Positions 45,859-57,800 of a DNA stretch of 64,000 nucleotides are shown in pieces. A model generated the notes under the pieces. The model was not told the DNA's origin and searched no databases. It was given only the letters and a program-made list of their open reading frames with translations. Origin of the DNA: JADJSS01 sp046329815 (GTDB lineage: Bacteria > Bacteroidota > Bacteroidia > Chitinophagales > JADIYW01). Where the stretch lies: assembly GCA_046329815.1 (NCBI GenBank), contig JAXLTY010000001.1:1736001-1800000 (forward strand), in the 5' to 3' direction. Positions within the stretch are counted from its first letter, which is position 1; the number at the start of each line of letters is the position of its first letter. The position numbers were made by a program, and so were the translations under genes.

Positions 45859-48195
45859 ATGAATACCAAATCAATATCCTTAAGAGTGAGCCGATTGTTG
45901 TTACTGGCAATAGCGTTCATGTTATCATTAAGCCACGTACACGGGCAGGACATCGAAGGCGGCGGCATCAACGGCACTGCAGTAGGCGGCCTGAGCAAGG
46001 CAGACAAGCTGTACCGTGACCTTGCGTATCATGAAGCGATACCGCTTTATGAGGCGTATATCAAGAAGCACGACAGTGCCAGAGCGATGGCACAGCTTGG
46101 AGATTGCTACCGTTTAACGTCTCGATACGATAAAGCGGAATATTGGTACAGCAAAGCGGTGGACAAAGGCGGCGTTGATGCCAAATATAAACTGTACCTG
46201 GCACAAATGCAGCAGGTGAACGGCAAGTATGAAGAAGCGGCAAAAATGTACGCGAGCTACAAACAGGCAGTACCTGAGGACAGACGCTCATCCAATGAGA
46301 TGAAAGCCTGCGCGGATTACGGACAATACCTGCTTTCCAGAGATCGTTATACGGTAAAAGACCTTGACTTCAACAGTGCAGGTTATGATTTTGGAACAGC
46401 GCTTTATAATGACGGTATCATCTACTCATCTTCAAGAGACAGCGCAAGAGCAATCAGCCGCGAACACACATGGACGGGCACGCAGTTCTTCGATATGTTT
46501 TATGTAAAAGGCGAGAAGACAAAATTTGGTAAACCGCAACGTTTAAAAGGCGATGCAGCTACGAAATACCACGAAGCAATCCCTACGTTTACAACAGACT
46601 TTAAGAAAGTATATTTTACAAGAAATAACTACATCAACAACAAAACAAAAACGAGCTCGGACAAGATCATGAAGCTGAAGATCTACGAATCGGATGTTGA
46701 CGGTCTGACCTGGAAGAACGACAAAGGCTTTGCGTTTAATAATGATGAGTACAGTGTAGGTCATCCTGCTTTATCACCGGATGGCAACACACTTTATTTT
46801 GTGAGCGATATGCCAGGCGGCTACGGCGCGACGGATTTATATGTAAGCAAGAAAGAAGGCGATGCATGGGGCACACCGAAGAACCTTGGACCGGACATCA
46901 ATACAGAAGGACGTGAGATGTTCCCAAGTGTAGACAAAGACGGAGAATTATACTTTGCATCAGACGGTCATGGCGGTTTAGGCGGTCTGGATAACTTCAG
47001 AGTGAAGATTAATCCTAAGACAGGCAAGTTCGGAAAGATCAGAAATATCGGTTCACCGATCAACAGCAGCTACGATGACTTTGCAATGGTGTACGGTAAA
47101 GATAAAAGCTATGGTTACTTCACGTCAGACAGACCGGATGGTAAAGGATTGGATGATATCTACTCGTTTACAGACGATGGTATCTATCTGGAAGGTATTG
47201 TAGTGGATGCAAAAACAGGCGAGCCGATCTGCAACAGTAAAGTAGTGATGAACGCAAAACTGACGAGCGCAGAACAAGGCAGAACATCTACGGAATGCGA
47301 TGGAGAATTTGAGTTTAATGTGATCAAAAATACAGACTACTGCTTTGTAGGCAGCGCAGACGGTTATACAACAAACAGCGATGTATGTGCAACGACCAAA
47401 GGAGTAACATCAGGTGGCAAAGTGTTTGTAAAAATACCATTGACCAAGTCATTAGGTTATGCGATGAGCGTACAGGTATTAGGCAAAACACCGCAAGGCG
47501 ACAAACCATTACCGAATGCGAAGATCTTATTATCATCACAATGTGAAGGTTGGACAAAAGCGTTTACAACGGATGAGAACGGCAAGATCTGTGAAGTGGT
47601 AAGATGCGACTGTGATTATATTATAGTGGCGAATGCGACCGGATATTTACCGGGCAATAAGACGGTATTGAAAGATGACGGCATGTGTGTAATAGACCGT
47701 AAATGTGGTGTGAATCCAAGAGAAGAAACCATCACACTCGATAACCTGCCATGCGTTGGTTGCGATACGCCAACAATAGAGCTTAAAGATATTTATTATG
47801 ACTTTGACAAATGGTTCATCAGAACGGAATCAGAACCGGAGCTGAACAAGTTATTGGGCTTCTTACAGGAGAATCCGGAGACGATTGTAGAGATTGGCTC
47901 ACACACGGATGCACGTGCACCGTTTGACTATAACATCCGGTTATCGCAACGCAGAGCGCAGAGTGTGGTAGATTGGTTGGTACAGCGAGGCATCAGCCGT
48001 TCGAGACTGAAACCGAAAGGATATGGCGAGACACAGCCGAGAAACGGATGTACGGATGGAGTACAGTGTTCAGAGTACGAGCATCAGAGAAACCGAAGAA
48101 CGGAGTTCAGAGTGATAGGCGGCAAGATCGGCGATGTTAAATCACTGGAACGCTTTGACATGCAGGTTGACCCTTGTAAAGTCTGTCCGTTCTAA
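45859..48195 (+). CDS. PorE-like TPR/PD40/regulatory-domain/OmpA protein, copy 1
   Basis: 778 residues. Signal peptide (residues 1-29, no lipobox Cys); TPR repeats (about 45-160, SRYDKAEYWYSKAVDKGG, NGKYEEAAKMYASYKQ); a PD40/WD40-like propeller (about 165-430, GHPALSPDGNTLYFVSD, EGREMFPSVDKDGELYFASD); two carboxypeptidase-regulatory-like domains (about 430-620, GIVVDAKTGEPICNSKVV, TDENGKICEVVRCDCDY); and a C-terminal OmpA domain that binds peptidoglycan (YYDFDKWFIRTESEPELNKL, then SHTDARAPFDYNIRLSQRRA). This order equals that of PorE, a periplasmic type IX accessory that links the machinery to peptidoglycan. It closes the first adhesin locus and is followed by a terminator at 48216. Confidence 0.9.
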   Translation: MNTKSISLRVSRLLLLAIAFMLSLSHVHGQDIEGGGINGTAVGGLSKADKLYRDLAYHEAIPLYEAYIKKHDSARAMAQLGDCYRLTSRYDKAEYWYSKAVDKGGVDAKYKLYLAQMQQVNGKYEEAAKMYASYKQAVPEDRRSSNEMKACADYGQYLLSRDRYTVKDLDFNSAGYDFGTALYNDGIIYSSSRDSARAISREHTWTGTQFFDMFYVKGEKTKFGKPQRLKGDAATKYHEAIPTFTTDFKKVYFTRNNYINNKTKTSSDKIMKLKIYESDVDGLTWKNDKGFAFNNDEYSVGHPALSPDGNTLYFVSDMPGGYGATDLYVSKKEGDAWGTPKNLGPDINTEGREMFPSVDKDGELYFASDGHGGLGGLDNFRVKINPKTGKFGKIRNIGSPINSSYDDFAMVYGKDKSYGYFTSDRPDGKGLDDIYSFTDDGIYLEGIVVDAKTGEPICNSKVVMNAKLTSAEQGRTSTECDGEFEFNVIKNTDYCFVGSADGYTTNSDVCATTKGVTSGGKVFVKIPLTKSLGYAMSVQVLGKTPQGDKPLPNAKILLSSQCEGWTKAFTTDENGKICEVVRCDCDYIIVANATGYLPGNKTVLKDDGMCVIDRKCGVNPREETITLDNLPCVGCDTPTIELKDIYYDFDKWFIRTESEPELNKLLGFLQENPETIVEIGSHTDARAPFDYNIRLSQRRAQSVVDWLVQRGISRSRLKPKGYGETQPRNGCTDGVQCSEYEHQRNRRTEFRVIGGKIGDVKSLERFDMQVDPCKVCPF

Positions 48196-48215
48196 TTGAA
48201 ACCGAATTATAACAT

Positions 48216-48250
48216 AAAGAAGCAACTCAAATTGAGTTGCTTCTTTATTT
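48216..48250 (+). terminator. intrinsic terminator after adhesin locus 1
   Basis: Stem AAAGAAGCAACTCAA (48216-48230) pairs with TTGAGTTGCTTCTTT (48232-48246), a tight palindrome followed by T/A-rich sequence. It lies 20 bases after the PorE-like stop. Confidence 0.88.
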
Positions 48251-48511
48251 ATTTAACCATCTTATTTGTTAAAAAACTGTTAATTCATATTTCAAGAATT
48301 GAAAATTTACAGCGAAGTAGTGATTATTTAACTAATTTTAATGACCAAATGCTATTTATCTGTTAAATAGTATGAAACATATTGATTTAAACCCTTAAAA
48401 TCCATTTTAAATAGCACAGCAAAATTCTGTACGGTAACAGTTTTAAACAACTGTGTATATGATTTTCTTGGCAAAAACATGACAATAGAGACTATTTTTG
48501 ATAAAAGTCAA

Positions 48512-48519
48512 TATATTTG
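48512..48519 (+). promoter_or_regulatory. possible -7 element (TATATTTG) upstream of adhesin 2
   Basis: TATATTTG fits TAnnTTTG. No TTG is found 17-23 bases upstream, so support is partial. It would give a leader of about 350 bases before the adhesin 2 ATG, containing a short open frame and a terminator-like hairpin. Confidence 0.35.
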
Positions 48520-48598
48520 TGTAAATTATCGCATAATATTTTGATAATTTTGAAAAAAATACTTGTACGCAACCAATTTAAATTAAATTACGACATAA

Positions 48599-48655
48599 AT
48601 GATGAAACGCAGAACCTGTTTAATTATTGCATATAAATTTGTTATTGAACGTTAA
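48599..48655 (+). CDS. possible 18-residue leader peptide
   Basis: Short frame ATG 48599 to TAA 48655, product MMKRRTCLIIAYKFVIER. It ends 13 bases before a terminator-like hairpin and 218 bases before adhesin 2. The arrangement resembles a leader-peptide attenuator, but no amino acid is strongly over-represented and no alternative stem was found by eye, so it may be chance. Confidence 0.2.
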   Translation: MMKRRTCLIIAYKFVIER

Positions 48656-48668
48656 AAAATAAAAATAG

Positions 48669-48701
48669 AGTTACTATCAAATTACTGGTAGTAACTTTTT
48701 T
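48669..48701 (+). terminator. terminator-like hairpin in the leader of adhesin 2
   Basis: Stem AGTTACTA (48669-48676) with TAGTAACT (48689-48696), a 12-base loop that can close further, then TTTTTT. It is positioned downstream of the possible -7 box and upstream of adhesin 2, so it would either end read-through from the left or attenuate adhesin 2. Confidence 0.55.
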
Positions 48702-48873
48702 ATGTGTATAGTTAAAAAATAGCGTAAGATTTTTAAAATAAGCGTATATGACGAGAATACAGTTTACAGATAAATATTTAAGCATGAAATACCCATTTAA
48801 TAAAAGCAAACAAACTGATTGTAGAGATTCAGTAATTCTGCAAGCTGCTTTTAAAAACAAAAAAAATAGTCAG

Positions 48874-51800
48874 ATGAAAAAAATCTTAATGACGTTGTTG
48901 GTAATGCTTGCACTATGCTTTACCAAAAATGAGATTAAAGCAGAAGGAACGGCAACAGTAGCGCCTAATCAAGCCAATCTAACAGCATTGGCATTATTAC
49001 CGGATAGATTGTCCGGTTCATTCTTAGGTTGTTCTCAGGATAATAGAATCTATTTTAATATAAAAGATTTTACGACTGAAAATCTTTATTATGGATTTAA
49101 CTGGCAGGACTATGGTGGTGGTGCAAGTATTAATAATATGTACATGCGTATTTTTAATCCAAGCGGAATTCAGGTCGGATCAACAATTCATTTGCCAAAT
49201 GCAGCAGGTGCTGGATTTATTTCTACACATCCACAAGCTTTGGCTGGTCCAAATATTGGCGGGCTGGTACCAGCCGGTTATACTCCATTAACTTTTACAC
49301 CTACGGTAAACGGAGATTATTGGATAGAGATTTTCCAGAGTGCTGATGGTGGTTTAACTCAGGACAACACTGCTGGTGTATGGAGTCAGTCATCTTATTT
49401 TGATTTAACAGTAGCAACAGCAACTAATACCAGATATAATGGTCGCATACATTGCGATAAATGGTCTTACGTAGCAATTCTACCATCTACAGGGTCTCCG
49501 GTTTTTGGTACAGCAATAACAGGTAGTTCCGAACCTGTTCATTATGCATATACACCAGACCAGGTTGTAATGAGATTAGACTTTGAAGTGGGTTTTGCTC
49601 CTATTGCTTATAACTTGGCGGTAAATAGTTATGGTGTAAGAGATAGTCAAAATAATTTTACTGTCACCAGAAGATCAATTAATTCAGCAAATTCACCATC
49701 ATTAACGAATGGATACAAAATCTTTTTGAACATACCCGATTCTACACTATATCCATTTGCGGCAGTTCCGAATAATCCTACATTATTATCACCTTTAATG
49801 TTGGAATGTTCGCCACCATATAATATAAGATATACGATTCCACAAAATGGAGATGTTCAGTTATTATTTGATATAAATGGAGTTCCGGGATATCAGTCTG
49901 GAACCAGAGATAGATTAATTGAACAATTTAATAAAACAGCAGGGTTTAATACATATGCATGGGATGGATTAGACGGTTTAGGCGGAGTGGTAACATCTGG
50001 CACACCATTAACCATTGGTTCGGATTTATTAGTTGGGCGTTTTAATGTTCCGATTTACGATGCGGAATTAAATAAAGGTGGCTTTAAAATTACAACAGAA
50101 AGACCAATAGTAATTCCTAATACTAGAATCTTTTGGGATGATTCCACATCATTACCAAATGTAGGTGCTTCTTGCGGTTCAGCAACAGATAATCAAAATA
50201 ACACAACAGGCAGAGGTATTAATAATAGTTTGATTGGCTCAGTAATTCCTGCTCACGCTTGGAGTGGTAATGGAAATGCAGCACAAGTTATTCCGGCACC
50301 GGCAGTAGGAACAAATGAAACGGATAATTTACAATGTTCAGATTTTGGTAATGTCAGAGTAATAAACTCTTGGGGCTGGGGTGTAAAAACATCTGCAACA
50401 TTTAATCTTGCAATGGGTTGTGTTTCTTTATCGGGTACAGTATGGAATGACCTTAATAATAGTGCAGCAGGTACATTTTCAAATATATTTACAGTTGGAG
50501 AAACTGGTACAAACGGTGGCGGTTTATTTGCAGTCTTGGTTGATCCTGGAACAGGATTAGTATTAGCCAATGTACCTGTAAATGCGGATGGTACATATAC
50601 TATTAATAATATTCCTGCTACAGGTGCTAACTTTCCTTTGTTATTATCTACAACAGCAGGAACAGTAGGTAGTTTGCCACCAACAGCAGGCATAAATAGT
50701 GGCTGGTCAAATACATCACCAGTTCAAAGAACAGTGTCAACATCAGGAATTAGTATTTCAGGATTAGATTTTGGTATTCTTCAAAATGTACCAACAGCTA
50801 ATCGCGATTTGGCAACAACACTTGAAGATGCACCTGTAACAATTTCAGTATTGACAAATGACACGTTTGGTCCGGATGGTGCTGGTACTGGCGCTATAAC
50901 TATTACGGATAATGCAAATCATGGTTCAGCAATAGTAAATGATAGTGGTACACCGAATGATCCGACAGATGATCAGATAGTTTATACACCAAATGCAAAT
51001 TACAATGGCAATGATACCTTGATCTATCAGATTTGTGATGCAAACGGAGATTGTGATACAGCAGTAGTTTACATTACAATAAATCCTGTAAACGATCCAC
51101 CTGTAGCAGTTAGAGATTTGTCTTCAACAAATGAAGATACACCTGTAACAATTCCGATTTTAACGAACGATACAGATATAGATGGCGGAATAGATAATAC
51201 ATCTGTTACGATAACCGACCAGCCAAATCATGGAAGTGTAATAGTAAATCCAGGCGGAACAATTACATATACACCAAATCCGAATTATAATGGTAATGAT
51301 ACCTTGATTTATCAGGTATGTGATTTAGGCACACCATTACCACGTTTATGTGATACAGTGATAGTGTATATTACAATCAATCCGGTAAATGATTTACCAT
51401 TAGCGGAAGCAGATGATGCGACAGTACCTGAAGACGGCAGTGTAACGGTACCGGTATTGACGAATGATACATTTGGTGGTGACGGACCAAGCACAGGTAC
51501 GATCACAGTAACCCAACAACCATCGAATGGAACGGCGACAGTAGATGATGGCGGTACACCGAATGATCCTACAGACGATCAGATCATCTATACACCAAAT
51601 CCAGACTTTAATGGCAGTGATAATATTATCTATGAGATATGTGACAGCAATGGAGATTGCGATACAGCGATAGTAAGAGTAACGGTAACACCTGTAAATG
51701 ACTTACCAATAGCGGAAGCAGATGATGCGACAGTACCTGAAGACGGCAGTGTAACAGTAGCAGTATTGACGAATGATACGTTTGGTGGAGACGGACCGAG

Positions 51801-54800
51801 TACAGGCACGATCACAGTAACCCAACAACCATCGTATGGAACGGCGACAGTGGATGATGGCGGTACGCCGAATGATCCAACAGACGATCAGATTATCTAT
51901 ATACCAAATCCAGACTTTAATGGCAGTGATAATATTATCTATGAGATCTGTGACAGCAATGGAGATTGTGATACAGCGATAGTAAGAGTAACGGTAACAC
52001 CGGTAAATGACTTACCAATAGCGGAAGCAGATGATGCGACAGTACCTGAAGACGGCAGTGTTACGGTAGCAGTATTGACGAATGATACGTTTGGTGGTGA
52101 CGGTCCATCAACAGGCACGATCACAGTAACCCAACAACCATCGAATGGAACGGCGACAGTAGATGATGGTGGTACGCCGAATGATCCTACAGACGATCAG
52201 ATCATCTATACACCGAATGCGGACTATAACGGATCAGACCAGATTATCTACGAGATCTGTGACAGCAATGGCGATTGCGATACAGCGATCGTTAGAGTAA
52301 CGGTAACACCGGTAAATGACTTACCATTAGCGGAAGCAGATGATGCGACAGTACCGGAAGACGGTAGTGTAACGGTATCGGTATTGACGAATGATACATT
52401 TGGTGGAGACGGGCCGAGCACAGGAACCGTAACGATAGTAACAGGACCAACTAACGGCACAGCGACAGTAGATGATGGCGGTACGCCTAATGATCCTACA
52501 GACGATCAGATCATCTATACACCAAATCCAGACTTTAATGGCAGTGATAATATTATCTATGAGATCTGTGACAGCAATGGAGATTGCGATACAGCGATAG
52601 TAAGAGTAACGGTAACACCTGTAAATGACTTACCATTAGCGGAAGCAGATGAGGCGACAGTACCTGAAGACGGCAGTGTAACGGTACCGGTATTGACGAA
52701 TGATACATTTGGTGGCGACGGACCGAGCACAGGAACCATAACGATAGTAACAGGACCAACAAATGGCACATCAAGTGTGGACGATGGCGGTACGCCTAAT
52801 GATCCGACAGATGATCAGATCATCTATACACCGAATCCAGACTTTAATGGCAGTGATAATATTATCTATGAGATCTGTGACAGCAATGGAGATTGTGATA
52901 CAGCGATAGTAAGAGTAACGGTAACACCGGTAAATGACTTACCAATAGCGGAAGCAGATGATACGACAGTACCGGAAGACGGCAGTGTAACGGTATCGGT
53001 ATTGACGAATGATACGTTTGGTGGCGACGGTCCATCAACAGGCACGATCACAGTTACCCAACAACCATCAAATGGAACAGCGACAGTAGACGATGGCGGT
53101 ACGCCGAATGATCCGACAGATGATCAGATCATCTATACACCGAATGCGGACTATAATGGATCAGACCAGATTATCTACGAGATCTGTGACAGCAATGGAG
53201 ATTGTGATACAGCGATAGTAAGAGTAACGGTAACACCGGTAAATGACTTACCAATAGCGGAAGCAGATGAAGCGACAGTACCTGAAGACGGTAGTGTAAC
53301 GGTACCGGTATTGACGAATGATACATTTGGCGGTGACGGTCCGAGCACAGGCACGATCACAATTACTCAACAACCAACTAACGGAACAGCGACAGTAGAT
53401 GATGGTGGCACACCGAATGATCCAACAGATGATCAGATCATCTATACACCGAATGCGGACTATAACGGAGCAGACCAGATTATCTACGAGATCTGTGACA
53501 GCAATGGAGATTGTGATACAGCGATTGTGAGAGTAACGGTAACACCTGTAAATGACTTACCAATAGCGGAAGCAGATGATGCGACAGTACCTGAAGACGG
53601 CAGTGTAACAGTAGCAGTATTGACGAATGATACGTTTGGTGGCGACGGACCGAGCACAGGAACCATAACGATAGTAACAGGACCAACAAATGGCACATCA
53701 AGTGTGGACGATGGCGGTACGCCTAATGATCCGACAGATGATCAGATCATCTATACACCGAATCCAGACTTTAATGGCAGTGATAATATTATCTATGAGA
53801 TCTGTGACAGCAATGGAGATTGTGATACAGCGATAGTAAGAGTAACGGTAACACCGGTAAATGACTTACCATTAGCGGAAGCAGATGATACGACAGTACC
53901 GGAAGACGGCAGTGTAACGGTACCGGTATTGACGAATGATACGTTTGGTGGCGACGGTCCGAGCACAGGAACCATAACGATAGTAACAGGACCAACAAAT
54001 GGCACATCAAGTGTGGATGATGGCGGTACACCGAATGATCCGACAGACGATCAGATCATCTATACACCGAATGCTGACTATAACGGAGCGGACAATATAA
54101 TTTATGAGATTTGTGACAGCAATGGCGATTGTGATACAGCGATAGTAAGAGTAACGGTAACACCGGTAAATGACTTACCGACGGCGAATGCAAATACAGG
54201 AAGTACACCTGAAGATGCACCTGTCACGATACCAGTATTAAATAATGATACATTTGGCGGAGACGGTCCATCAACAGGCACGATCACAGTAACCCAACAA
54301 CCATCGAATGGAACGGCGACAGTAGATGATGGCGGCACACCAACAGATCCTACAGATGATCAGGTTGTCTATACACCAAATACAGGATATAATGGATTAG
54401 ACAGTTTGATCTATGAGATCTGTGATGCGAATGGCGATTGTGATACTGCATTAGTAGTAATAAATGTAGGCGGAGTAAATGATCCACCTGTGGTACCGGA
54501 TACGATAGTAACAACACCAGAGGACACACCAATCAGCGTATGTTTACCAATTACAGATCCTGATTTTGGAGACAGTTGGACAGTAAGTGTATGTGGTGGA
54601 CCGATCAACGGAACACTGACAAGTGGGCCGAGTGTAACAGGCACACAAGTATGTTTAACCTATGCACCGAATGCGAACTGGAATGGAACGGACAGCATAT
54701 GTTTGATCACATGTGATCTGGGTGGTTTATGTGACACATCAAAAGTAACGATAGTAGTAACACCTGTAAATGACTTACCAATAGCGGAAGCAGATGAAGC

Positions 54801-57800
54801 GACAGTACCGGAAGACGGTAGTGTAACGGTATCGGTATTGACGAATGATACGTTTGGCGGCGACGGACCGAGCACAGGCACGATCACAGTAACCCAACAA
54901 CCAACTAACGGAACAGCGACAGTAGATGATGGCGGAACGCCGAATGATCCGACAGACGATCAGATTATCTATATACCAAATCCAGACTTTAATGGCAGTG
55001 ATAATATTATCTATGAGATCTGTGACAGCAATGGAGATTGTGATACAGCGATAGTAAGAGTAACGTTAACACCTGTAAATGACTTACCATTAGCTGAAGC
55101 AGATGATGCGACAGTACCGGAAGACGGCAGTGTAACGGTAGCAGTATTGACGAATGATACGTTTGGTGGCGATGGACCGAGTACAGGCACGATCACAATT
55201 ACCCAACAACCATCAAATGGAACAGCGACAGTAGATGATAGCGGTACGCCGAATGATCCGACAGATGATCAGGTTGTCTATACACCGAATGCGGACTATA
55301 ACGGATCAGACCAGATTATCTACGAGATCTGTGACAGCAATGGAGATTGTGATACAGCGATTGTGAGAGTAACGGTAACACCTGTAAATGACTTACCATT
55401 AGCGGAAGCAGATGAGGCGACAGTACCGGAAGACGGCAGTGTTACGGTAGCAGTATTGACGAATGATACGTTTGGTGGAGACGGACCGAGTACAGGCACG
55501 ATCACAGTAACCCAACAACCATCGAATGGAACGGCGACAGTGGATGATGGCGGTACGCCGAATGATCCAACAGATGATCAGATCATCTATACACCAAATA
55601 CAGGATATAATGGTTTAGACAGTTTGATCTATGAGATCTGTGATGCGAATGGCGATTGTGATACTGCATTAGTAGTAATAAATGTAGGCGGAGTAAATGA
55701 TCCACCTGTGGTACCGGATACGATAGTAACTACACCAGAGGACACACCAATCAGCGTATGTTTACCAATTACAGATCCTGATTTTGGAGACAGTTGGACA
55801 GTAAGTGTATGTGGTGGACCGATCAACGGAACACTGACAAGTGGGCCGAATGTAACAGGCACACAAGTATGTTTAACCTATGCACCGAATGCGAACTGGA
55901 ATGGAACGGACAGCATATGTTTGATCACATGTGATCTGGGTGGTTTATGTGACACATCAAAAGTAACGATAGTAGTAACACCTGTAAATGACTTACCAAT
56001 AGCGGAAGCAGATGAAGCGACAGTACCGGAAGACGGTAGTGTAACGGTATCGGTATTGACGAATGATACGTTTGGCGGCGACGGACCGAGCACAGGCACG
56101 ATCACAGTAACCCAACAACCAACTAACGGAACAGCGACAGTAGATGATGGCGGAACGCCGAATGATCCGACAGACGATCAGATTATCTATATACCAAATC
56201 CAGACTTTAATGGCAGTGATAATATTATCTATGAGATCTGTGACAGCAATGGAGATTGTGATACAGCGATAGTAAGAGTAACGTTAACACCTGTAAATGA
56301 CTTACCATTAGCTGAAGCAGATGATGCGACAGTACCGGAAGACGGCAGTGTAACGGTAGCAGTATTGACGAATGATACGTTTGGTGGCGATGGACCGAGT
56401 ACAGGCACGATCACAATTACCCAACAACCATCAAATGGAACAGCGACAGTAGATGATAGCGGTACGCCGAATGATCCGACAGATGATCAGGTTGTCTATA
56501 CACCGAATGCGGACTATAACGGATCAGACCAGATTATCTACGAGATCTGTGACAGCAATGGAGATTGTGATACAGCGATTGTGAGAGTAACGGTAACACC
56601 TGTAAATGACTTACCATTAGCGGAAGCAGATGAGGCGACAGTACCGGAAGACGGCAGTGTTACGGTAGCAGTATTGACGAATGATACGTTTGGTGGAGAC
56701 GGACCGAGTACAGGCACGATCACAGTAACCCAACAACCATCGAATGGAACGGCGACAGTGGATGATGGCGGTACGCCGAATGATCCAACAGATGATCAGA
56801 TCATCTATACACCAAATACAGGATATAATGGTTTAGACAGTTTGATCTATGAGATCTGTGATGCGAATGGCGATTGTGATACTGCATTAGTAGTAATAAA
56901 TGTAGGCGGAGTAAATGATCCACCTGTGGTACCGGATACGATAGTAACTACACCAGAGGACACACCAATCAGCGTATGTTTACCAATTACAGATCCTGAT
57001 TTTGGAGACAGTTGGACAGTAAGTGTATGTGGTGGACCGATCAACGGAACACTGACAAGTGGGCCGAATGTAACAGGCACACAAGTATGTTTAACCTATG
57101 CACCGAATGCGAACTGGAATGGAACGGACAGCATATGTTTGATCACATGTGATCTGGGTGGTTTATGTGACACATCAAAAGTAACGATAGTAGTAACACC
57201 TGTAAATGACTTACCAATAGCGGAAGCAGATGATGCGACAGTACCGGAAGACGGCAGTGTAACGGTACCGGTATTGACGAATGATACGTTTGGTGGCGAC
57301 GGTCCGAGCACAGGAACCATAACGATAGTAACAGGACCAACAAATGGCACATCAAGTGTGGATGATGGCGGTACACCGAATGATCCGACAGACGATCAGA
57401 TCATCTATACACCGAATGCTGACTATAACGGAGCGGACAATATAATTTATGAGATTTGTGACAGCAATGGCGATTGTGATACAGCGATAGTAAGAGTAAC
57501 GGTAACACCGGTAAATGACTTACCGACGGCGAATGCAAATACAGGAAGTACACCTGAAGATGCACCTGTCACGATACCAGTATTAAATAATGATACATTT
57601 GGCGGAGACGGTCCATCAACAGGCACGATCACAGTAACCCAACAACCATCGAATGGAACGGCGACAGTAGATGATGGCGGCACACCAACAGATCCTACAG
57701 ATGATCAGGTTGTCTATACACCAAATACAGGATATAATGGATTAGACAGTTTGATCTATGAGATCTGTGATGCGAATGGCGATTGTGATACTGCATTAGT

